NCBI GenBank assembly: GCA_023489025.1
Contig: JAMDCN010000014.1
Location: 1,178 to 8,305, forward strand
Source of the DNA: Deltaproteobacteria bacterium
GTDB lineage: Bacteria > Desulfobacterota_E > Deferrimicrobia > Deferrimicrobiales > Deferrimicrobiaceae
Length of the DNA stretch: 7,128 nucleotides
Reading direction: 5' to 3'
Part shown: in pieces, positions 1 through 4,777 of the stretch
Layout: each line of letters begins with the position of its first letter
Position numbering within the stretch: the stretch's first letter is position 1
Notes under the pieces: generated by a model
Seen by the model: the letters and a program-made list of their open reading frames with translations, nothing else
Database searches by the model: none
What the model was told of the DNA's origin: nothing
Translations under genes and position numbers: made by a program

Positions 1-137
1 TGCGCCTCCCAGTCGATCCGGGGACCCTCCGGGAGGACGCGCTGCGGTGGGCGCTCGCCGCCGGCTCCCGCAGCGGCCGGACGGCGAAGCAGTTCATCGA
101 CGACCTCGCGGGCCGCCTCGGGGTGCGTTCGCCCTGA
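1..137 (+). CDS. C-terminal fragment of a probable DUF815-type AAA+ ATPase
   Basis: The reading frame enters from the left edge (first full codon at 3) and ends at TGA 135-137, leaving 44 residues. The visible tail has the pattern LREDALRWALAAGSRSGRTA followed by KQFIDDLAGRLG. The 'ALRWAL..GSRSGRTA.QF..DLAGR' pattern resembles the end of DUF815 (PF05673) P-loop ATPases, whose function is poorly known. No Walker motifs are visible because the catalytic part lies outside the window, so the family call rests on recognising the C-terminal pattern alone. The gene ends 80 bp before the RHH gene and is probably not part of the restriction-modification operon, which has its own promoter. The alternative is an unrelated protein with a similar helical tail. 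Confidence 0.6.
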   Translation, partial: RLPVDPGTLREDALRWALAAGSRSGRTAKQFIDDLAGRLGVRSP

Positions 138-157
138 TCCGCAGTGCAAGGCCGCGA

Positions 158-202
158 TTGCCAAACTCTCCCCTTGATTTACTGTCGACTTGTCGACATA
201 CT
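158..202 (+). promoter_or_regulatory. Promoter region of the restriction-modification operon (two overlapping candidates)
   Basis: Two sigma70-like arrangements fit. (a) TTGATT at 174-179, a 17-bp spacer, and CATACT at 197-202. This would start the transcript near 209 and leave it almost leaderless, which is known for regulator genes of other restriction-modification systems. (b) TTGCCA at 158-163, a 16-bp spacer, and TACTGT at 180-185. This would start near 192 and keep the full SD in the leader. In either case the twin GTCGAC element at 183-198 covers core promoter DNA, so anything bound or modified there should affect initiation. The choice between (a) and (b) cannot be made from sequence. 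Confidence 0.5.
183..198. repeat. Twin GTCGAC element, putative operator or methylation-sensitive switch
   Basis: TGTCGACTTGTCGACA contains two GTCGAC hexamers (184-189 and 192-197). It can be read as a 7-bp direct repeat TGTCGAC with 8-bp period, or as a 7-bp inverted repeat TGTCGAC-TT-GTCGACA. GTCGAC is the known target of XamI and SalI, and the endonuclease encoded downstream looks XamI-like. The element lies inside the predicted promoter, 20 bp upstream of the RHH start codon. It could be the operator of the RHH protein, whose dimers typically bind short paired half-sites. It could also be a pair of target sites whose adenine methylation changes promoter activity. The two roles are not exclusive. 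Confidence 0.6.
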
Positions 203-217
203 TTCCTGGAGGAAATT

Positions 218-406
218 ATGTCGAAATCCAAGCGCCGAAAAAACAGTATCGCGCCGTGGGACGACACCCAGGTTGTCGGATTCCGCTTGCCACGTGAGTT
301 GGCACGGGAAGTGAAAACGGAAGCATCCCGCAGCGGGGTGAAGCTGAATCGTCTTTTCGTAAAGATTTGGGGACAGTACAAGAACGGGAGAACCAAGAGC
401 GGCTGA
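218..406 (+). CDS. Small ribbon-helix-helix protein, putative regulator of the restriction-modification operon
   Basis: A 62-residue basic protein. Its core fits an Arc/MetJ-type RHH fold: strand TQVVGFRLP (about 17-25), helix A RELAREVKTEASRSG (26-40), and helix B KLNRLFVKIWGQYKN (42-56). An N-terminal Lys/Arg patch (SKSKRRK) and a C-terminal basic tail flank it. Such proteins usually dimerise and insert the paired strands into the DNA major groove. The ATG at 218 is chosen because GGAGGA lies at 208-213 with a 4-nt gap and the RHH pattern begins soon after. Upstream in-frame ATGs overlap the preceding gene out of frame and add no domain. The stop TGA (404-406) abuts the methyltransferase ATG at 407. 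Its position just behind the twin GTCGAC element suggests autoregulation of the operon, a role taken in other systems by helix-turn-helix C proteins. It could instead be an antitoxin-like orphan. The fold call is fairly good; the role is inferred. Confidence 0.75.
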   Translation: MSKSKRRKNSIAPWDDTQVVGFRLPRELAREVKTEASRSGVKLNRLFVKIWGQYKNGRTKSG

Positions 407-1993
407 ATGATCCGGATCCATGCGGAGAACGAACTGGCTGGCCTTGCCTTGGTCCTGATCGGGCCAAGCGCGACGTTATCTCCCGCAGAGCGGGATTACG
501 CCATTGCCGTTCGACGGAACCCGGATGCCGCGCTTGTGAAAGCGACTCGGTGTTCGATCGCTGCCGGAGACGATCCTCTCGGCGGGTCCCTGACGCGAAT
601 CCGTACCCCCGAAGTCCGGCGTTCGGACGGCGCGACCTATACCCCTTCCCCGATCGTCGAATCCATGATTGCCTGGGCGGCCTCGGAGGGAACTCCCGGG
701 CGAATTGTGGACCCGGGTGCCGGTTCCGGGCGCTTCCTTCTGGCGGCAGGGAAACGGTTTCCCAAGGCGCGATTGGTGGCCGTCGAGACCGACCCGCTCG
801 CACTCCTTATCCTACGCGCCAACGCGGTCGTCCGCGGAATGGCGGACCGAACCGTCGTCGCCATCGGCGACTTCCGTTCGGTCCCGTTGCCCGAATTCGA
901 TGGCACTACCCTGTTTGTCGGGAACCCCCCCTACGTCCGCCATCACAACATTGAGGAAAGATGGAAATCGTGGTTCGCCGATTCGGCGGCCTCTTTCGGC
1001 GTGAAGGCAAGCAAACTGGCCGGCCTGCACATCCACTTCTTCCTGAGGACCATGCAGATCGCCCGCCCCGGTGACTACGGCGCATACATCACCTCGGCCG
1101 AATGGCTTGACGTGAACTACGGTTCCGTCCTGCGGCGTCTTCTCGCCGACGGGCTCGGCGGAACCGCGTTGCACGTCCTCGACCCGAAAGCGATGCCCTT
1201 TGAAGACGCGATCACAACGGGAGCGATCACATGCTTCCGCGTGGGGAAAAGACCGGACGCGCTACGAGTCCGTTCCGTGAAGAGCGTGACTCGTCTGGGC
1301 GACCTGTCGGCGGGGACTACCGTCCCTTGGGATAAGGTCGAGCAGGCGACGCGGTGGTCCACGATCGTCCGGCCGAGGCCCAAAGTTCCCGCAGGTTATA
1401 TCGAACTCGGCGATCTTTTTCGGGTACACCGCGGGCAGGTGACCGGCAATAATGAGGTGTGGATCTCCGGCCCGCATACCCGCGATCTGCCCCGGCGCTT
1501 TCTCCTGCCCACGGTTACGAAAGCCAGAGAGATCCTTGAAGCGGGGGGTGTCCTCGGCGACGACAGATCGCTCCGTAGAGTCGTGGATCTCCCTGCGGAT
1601 TTCGAGGGCATAGACCCGGAGGAACTGCGCATCATTACTCGCTTCCTCGAATGGGCGAAACAATGCAACGCCGACAAGTCCTATATCGCCGAGCACCGGC
1701 GGGCCTGGTGGGCGGTCGGACTGAAGGACCCCGCGCCGATCATATGCACGTACATGGCCCGCAGGCCGCCGGCTTTCGTCGTCAACCGGTGCAAAGCCCG
1801 CCACATCAACATCGCCCATGGTCTGTACCCCCTCGAACCGATGCCGGAAAGGTTTTTGGCACGGTTGGCGGATTGGTTGCGAAAGAACGTCGGTGTCGAT
1901 CAGGGACGTACCTACGCCGGCGGGTTGACGAAATTCGAGCCCAAGGAAGTGGAGCGCATTCCCATCCCGCGGCCGGAGAACCTCGTCGCATGA
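407..1993 (+). CDS. Gamma-class N6-adenine DNA methyltransferase of a Type II restriction-modification system
   Basis: A 528-residue protein that transfers a methyl group from S-adenosylmethionine to adenine N6 in the system's target, protecting host DNA from the partner nuclease. Motifs appear in gamma-class (M.TaqI-like) order: ATYTPSPIVESM (77-88, motif X-like), DPGAGSGRF (102-110, motif I, SAM binding), a VETDP acidic turn (126-130, motif II), GDF (154-156) and the catalytic NPPYVRHH (173-180, motif IV). The C-terminal half (about 330-520) should be the target-recognition domain and ends in GGLTKFEPKEVERIPIP, a typical close of TaqI-like specificity domains. The start follows the RHH stop directly (TGAATG). 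No good SD lies at normal spacing (GGGAG at 386-390 is 16 nt away), so initiation probably depends on coupling. The last four bases overlap the endonuclease start (ATGA). Target specificity GTCGAC is inferred from the partner nuclease. Confidence 0.92.
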   Translation: MIRIHAENELAGLALVLIGPSATLSPAERDYAIAVRRNPDAALVKATRCSIAAGDDPLGGSLTRIRTPEVRRSDGATYTPSPIVESMIAWAASEGTPGRIVDPGAGSGRFLLAAGKRFPKARLVAVETDPLALLILRANAVVRGMADRTVVAIGDFRSVPLPEFDGTTLFVGNPPYVRHHNIEERWKSWFADSAASFGVKASKLAGLHIHFFLRTMQIARPGDYGAYITSAEWLDVNYGSVLRRLLADGLGGTALHVLDPKAMPFEDAITTGAITCFRVGKRPDALRVRSVKSVTRLGDLSAGTTVPWDKVEQATRWSTIVRPRPKVPAGYIELGDLFRVHRGQVTGNNEVWISGPHTRDLPRRFLLPTVTKAREILEAGGVLGDDRSLRRVVDLPADFEGIDPEELRIITRFLEWAKQCNADKSYIAEHRRAWWAVGLKDPAPIICTYMARRPPAFVVNRCKARHINIAHGLYPLEPMPERFLARLADWLRKNVGVDQGRTYAGGLTKFEPKEVERIPIPRPENLVA

Positions 1994-2913
1994 GCGTTCC
2001 CCCTCCGGTCTGGACCAGCGATCAACTCGACGTTGAAGTCGAACATGCCTGCGGTCTGTTCCGACGAGAGCGTCTTGCAGAGCCCTTGGAAAAATGGAAA
2101 CAGACATTCGACGTCTACCAGTCGAAATTCAAGGTTCTTTTCGAGGAGTACGGCATCGCCGACCCGTCTACGATCGACTACGAGGACCTGGTCCGCATTT
2201 TTCGGGACAACCTTGGAGACGCACTCAGATACCTTTCCGGTCCGCCGATCTCGGCCGATGACCTTACTGTGATCGCCGAGGCATCGCTTGCACCCACTTC
2301 CTTGCAAGAGGACCCCGAATCGGCGAAACGAGTCCTGGATGTCATACTCCAAAGCGTGGACCTACGCAGGTTTCCCTGGATCGTCGAAAACCGGAAACCC
2401 ACGGACTCGGAGAAGTCAGCGGCAATTCTTGCTTCGACCGCCTTGATAACGGCCCAACGCGTCTCGACGTACCGACGGAACAAGAGCAAGGCCGACCAGG
2501 AGAATCTGGTGAGGGATTTCCTGCGTAGCCACGGATTTCAGGAGGTTGACCCGCGACCGATTCCAAACCTTCATCACGCACCCAACCCAGGGGAGTTCTG
2601 CGGAGAATGCATGGTGGGCGAGAGAAAAGCCGACGTTCCGGCGCGTCTTTTCGACGGTCGCCTGATGCCGATCGAATGCAAAGTCTCGAACAGCACACTG
2701 AACAGCGTGAAACGCATCAACAACGATGCGGCCGTCAAGGCAAAATTGTGGAAGAAGGATTTCGGCGCAGGGGGGGTTGTCCCGGTCGCCGTATTGTCCG
2801 GCGTCTTCAAGACGCTCAACCTGTTACAGGCCCAAGACGGCGGTCTCACTCTTTTCTGGGCGCACCGGCTTGAGGACATGTGGGTCTTCATAGACTCCGC
2901 GCGAACAAAGTAA
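1990..2913 (+). CDS. XamI-family Type II restriction endonuclease
   Basis: A 307-residue protein expected to cut unmethylated GTCGAC, the site known for XamI (Pfam RE_XamI). The C-terminal half carries the features: a helix with ADQENLVRDFL (168-178), CGECMVGERKAD (204-215), then a PD-(D/E)xK-like core with Asp214 and Glu229-Cys-Lys231 (IECK). A strongly conserved-looking stretch CKVSNSTLNSVKRINNDAA (230-248) follows, then VVPVAVLSGVF (263-273) and LFWAHRLEDM (288-297). I recognise this tail as that of XamI-type nucleases. The N-terminal half is helical and unassigned. The ATG at 1990 overlaps the methyltransferase stop by four bases, with GGAG at 1975-1978. An in-frame ATG at 1651 lies deep inside the methyltransferase gene and is rejected. 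The gene looks intact, and placing the nuclease after the methyltransferase lets protection precede cutting. Family confidence is good; site specificity is inferred. Confidence 0.8.
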   Translation: MSVPPPVWTSDQLDVEVEHACGLFRRERLAEPLEKWKQTFDVYQSKFKVLFEEYGIADPSTIDYEDLVRIFRDNLGDALRYLSGPPISADDLTVIAEASLAPTSLQEDPESAKRVLDVILQSVDLRRFPWIVENRKPTDSEKSAAILASTALITAQRVSTYRRNKSKADQENLVRDFLRSHGFQEVDPRPIPNLHHAPNPGEFCGECMVGERKADVPARLFDGRLMPIECKVSNSTLNSVKRINNDAAVKAKLWKKDFGAGGVVPVAVLSGVFKTLNLLQAQDGGLTLFWAHRLEDMWVFIDSARTK

Positions 2914-3038
2914 TGCCGCCCGGCGAACCGAAGAAGACAATTTGGGAGCTGGTGAACGCAAAGATCCAAGACTATCCAAGGGACCTATCCTTCGTATACG
3001 GCGTGTCAGAGACGTTGCGCAGAACCGCCGCCTCCTAA
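2913..3038 (+). CDS. 41-aa ORF of unknown function coupled to the endonuclease gene
   Basis: The ATG shares its A with the endonuclease stop codon (TAATG), a layout typical of termination-reinitiation. The 41-residue product starts MPPGEPKKTIWELVNAKIQD, continues with a tyrosine-containing stretch (YPRDLSFVYG) and ends in ETLRRTAAS. The residue mix is protein-like, with a predicted amphipathic helix over IWELVNAKI. I do not recognise a family. It may be a genuine small third component of the operon, or the N-terminal stub of a larger gene lost by deletion, since normal coding character stops at 3038 and an inverted repeat begins at 3014. No separate SD is visible, so expression would depend on coupling. 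Confidence 0.4.
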   Translation: MPPGEPKKTIWELVNAKIQDYPRDLSFVYGVSETLRRTAAS

Positions 3039-3055
3039 ACTTCCATATGCGCAAC
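3014..3055. repeat. 8-bp inverted repeat at the end of the restriction-modification operon
   Basis: GTTGCGCA (3014-3021) and TGCGCAAC (3048-3055) are exact reverse complements separated by 26 nt. The RNA could form an 8-bp stem, but the loop is large and no U-run follows, so this is not a convincing intrinsic terminator. It spans the stop of the 41-aa ORF, and its right arm overlaps the 14-bp palindrome at 3052-3065. It could be a weak transcript-end structure or a deletion scar. Confidence 0.35.
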
Positions 3056-3065
3056 AATATGTTGA
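3052..3065. repeat. 14-bp perfect palindrome, possible operator
   Basis: CAACAATATTGTTG is a perfect 14-bp palindrome, AT-rich in otherwise GC-rich DNA. It lies between the two operons, about 70 bp upstream of the predicted promoter of the fluoride-switched genes. Its size and symmetry fit a binding site for a dimeric repressor or activator. No regulator for it is encoded in the window apart from the RHH protein, whose putative operator has a different sequence. Confidence 0.4.
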
Positions 3066-3112
3066 AAAACAAGTCAACACGAACCAGGTGTGAGTAGGTC
3101 CTTTCGCCGTCT

Positions 3113-3141
3113 TCCCCTCCACCGGGCGGCCGTGGTATGTT
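3113..3141 (+). promoter_or_regulatory. Probable promoter of the fluoride-switched operon
   Basis: An extended -10 element is visible: TGG followed by TATGTT (TATGTT 3136-3141, TG at 3133-3134). A weak -35 (TTCCCC, 3113-3118) lies 17 bp upstream. Initiation would fall near 3148, just before the riboswitch aptamer begins, as needed for cotranscriptional folding. The extended -10 could compensate for the poor -35. The -35 assignment is tentative. Confidence 0.45.
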
Positions 3142-3155
3142 TTAAAGCATAGACA

Positions 3156-3212
3156 CCCGGCGATGGAGTTCGCCGATAACCGCCTCCGCATGCCGAGGCT
3201 GATGACTCCTTT
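3156..3212 (+). promoter_or_regulatory. Fluoride riboswitch (crcB motif)
   Basis: The leader matches the crcB/fluoride aptamer in sequence and fold. GGCG (3159-3162) and CGCC (3171-3174) can form the pseudoknot. GGAGT (3165-3169) pairs exactly with ACTCC (3205-3209) as P1. GCCTC (3182-3186) pairs exactly with GAGGC (3195-3199) as the second stem. The conserved GGCGATGG, AAC (3178-3180) and CTGATGACTCCT (3199-3210) segments are all present. In this class, Mg2+-complexed fluoride stabilises the pseudoknot and P1. Because P1's 3' strand is also the start of the terminator stem at 3206-3230, fluoride should favour readthrough, making this an ON switch for the MutS-like operon. Direct sequence support is strong; ligand response is inferred from the class. 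Confidence 0.93.
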
Positions 3213-3238
3213 CCCTTGCAGGGGAAGGAGGTTTTTTT
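3206..3238 (+). terminator. Riboswitch expression-platform terminator with embedded Shine-Dalgarno
   Basis: CTCCTTTCCC (3206-3215) pairs over ten positions, with one T-G wobble, with GGGGAAGGAG (3221-3230). The loop is TTGCA, and a G then seven Ts (3232-3238) follow. This is a good intrinsic terminator. Its 5' arm overlaps riboswitch stem P1, giving mutually exclusive folds. Its 3' arm holds AAGGAGG (3225-3231), the SD for the ATG at 3239 with a 7-nt gap. The hairpin would therefore hide the ribosome site even in transcripts that escape termination. Confidence 0.9.
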
Positions 3239-4777
3239 ATGACCGGTTTCCGAAGCATCCTGTTCGACGAATCCGGCCCCGGCGCCGATATCGATGGGCG
3301 GGAAGCGCCCGAATTCTTCACCGACCTGAACCTGGACCAGGTTGTAGCGTCCATCACGGCCGGCCGCGAAGAATACGACCTGAAACCCTTCTTCCACACC
3401 CTGTTGAACCGTGTCGAGACGATCCATTATCGCCACGACATATTCCGGGACCTTGAGAACAAGGTGCTGTTCGGGCAGATCACGTCGTTCGCCCGGAAGA
3501 TGCGGGCGATGCGCGGCCATCTCGCTCAAGCGGACAAGCTTCACTACAAATACCAGAAGCAACGCTGGTTCCTGGAAGCCGCGGACATCTATTGCGGCGC
3601 CGTCGGCGGTCTGGCCCAGGATCTGACGCTTGCAGACCTGCGATCGCGCGGCTTCCTGGACTTCCGCGGGTATCTGACGGCCTACACCCGGTCCGACGAC
3701 TTTGCGTCGCTTCTCGGCGAAACGGGGAAACTCAGGGCCGATCTGGCCGGCATCCGGTATTGCCTCCGCATACATGGCAGCCGTATCGAGATCAGCCGAT
3801 TCGGTTCGGAACCCGATTACAGCGAAGACGTGTTGCGGACATTCGAGAAATTCAAGCAGGGATCCGTGAAGGGATACCGGTTTGACTTCTCCTCCGATCC
3901 GGACATGAATCCTGTCGAAGCGGCCATACTGGACCGGGTCGCGTTGCGGTATCCCGAGATCTTCTCGTCCCTGGAACAGTACTGCCTTCGCCATCGCGAC
4001 TATCTCGACGCCACGATCGGCGGCTATGACCGGGAAGTGCAGTTCTACGTCGCGTATCTCGAGCACATGGAGCGCTTCAAGCCCGCCGGTCTGCCCTTCT
4101 GCTATCCCGCCGTCACCGGCCGATCGAAGGAAATCCATGCCGATGAGGTATTCGACCTTGCCCTGGCGAATAACCTGATCCGCAAAAGCGCGCCCGTGGT
4201 GACCAACGACTTCCACCTGAAGGACCCGGAGCGGGTAATTGTCGTGTCCGGACCGAACCAGGGCGGGAAAACGACATTCGCCCGCACGATCGGACAGCTC
4301 CATTTCCTGGCCGGCATCGGCTGTCCCGTGCCGGGCAGGGAGGCGAAGCTCTTTCTCTTCGACGGATTGTTCACCCACTTCGAGAAGGAGGAAGACCTCC
4401 GGAACCTGAGCGGCAAGCTGGAGGATGATCTGCTCAGGATTCACGGGATCCTCGAACGGGCGACGCCCGACAGCATCCTCATCATGAACGAAAGTTTCAC
4501 CTCCACGACATTGGGTGACGCGCTGTTTCTCGGCAAACAGGTCATGCAGCGGATCATCCGGTGCGGCATGCTCTGTGTGTCCGTGACGTTCCTCGACGAG
4601 TTGGCATCGCTGGGTGAAACCACCGTAAGCATGGTCAGCACGGTGGATCCCGAAGACCCGGCGCGGCGGACATTCAAGATCGTCAGAAGGCCTGCCGACG
4701 GGCTTGCGTACGCCGTGGCGATCGCGGAGAAGTACCGCCTCGCCTACGGGAGCGTAAAGGAGCGCATCGCGTCGTGA
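3239..4777 (+). CDS. MutS-domain-V-like ATPase, first of a tandem pair
   Basis: A 512-residue protein with a MutS-type ABC ATPase at its C-terminus. Walker A is GPNQGGKTT (338-346; MutS has GPNMGGKST). FTHFEKEEDLRNLSGKL (378-394) sits where MutS has its FTRIGA..DDL signature. Walker B is SILIMNESFTSTT (412-424), with Asn417-Glu418 in place of Asp-Glu. In the switch region SVTFLDELASL (448-458) the MutS 'TH' histidine is replaced by Phe. The first ~300 residues are mostly helical, like the MutS lever/core. There is no recognisable mismatch-binding domain I with its Phe-x-Glu motif, so this is not canonical MutS, and no Smr domain (MutS2) is present. The SD AAGGAGG lies in the riboswitch terminator. 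The stop overlaps the next gene (GTGA), so the pair is probably made together. The DNA or RNA structure it acts on is unknown. Confidence 0.88.
   Translation: MTGFRSILFDESGPGADIDGREAPEFFTDLNLDQVVASITAGREEYDLKPFFHTLLNRVETIHYRHDIFRDLENKVLFGQITSFARKMRAMRGHLAQADKLHYKYQKQRWFLEAADIYCGAVGGLAQDLTLADLRSRGFLDFRGYLTAYTRSDDFASLLGETGKLRADLAGIRYCLRIHGSRIEISRFGSEPDYSEDVLRTFEKFKQGSVKGYRFDFSSDPDMNPVEAAILDRVALRYPEIFSSLEQYCLRHRDYLDATIGGYDREVQFYVAYLEHMERFKPAGLPFCYPAVTGRSKEIHADEVFDLALANNLIRKSAPVVTNDFHLKDPERVIVVSGPNQGGKTTFARTIGQLHFLAGIGCPVPGREAKLFLFDGLFTHFEKEEDLRNLSGKLEDDLLRIHGILERATPDSILIMNESFTSTTLGDALFLGKQVMQRIIRCGMLCVSVTFLDELASLGETTVSMVSTVDPEDPARRTFKIVRRPADGLAYAVAIAEKYRLAYGSVKERIAS

Noticed and set aside
47..217. 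Upstream extension of the RHH gene to ATG 47
   Set aside because: The added residues are an out-of-frame reading of the DUF815-like tail and cross the predicted promoter. The ATG at 218 has a good SD.
1651..1989. Upstream extension of the endonuclease to ATG 1651
   Set aside because: It would overlap the methyltransferase target-recognition domain by over 300 bp. The ATGA overlap at 1990 with an upstream GGAG is the normal operon layout.
1262..2107. 281-codon minus-strand frame within the methyltransferase and endonuclease genes
   Set aside because: Antisense shadow of two genes with strong catalytic motifs; no convincing start or domain.
3074..4444. 456-codon open frame on the minus strand
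   Set aside because: It covers the antisense of the riboswitch and of the first MutS-like gene. No family features were seen, and the riboswitch fixes the real transcript as the + strand.
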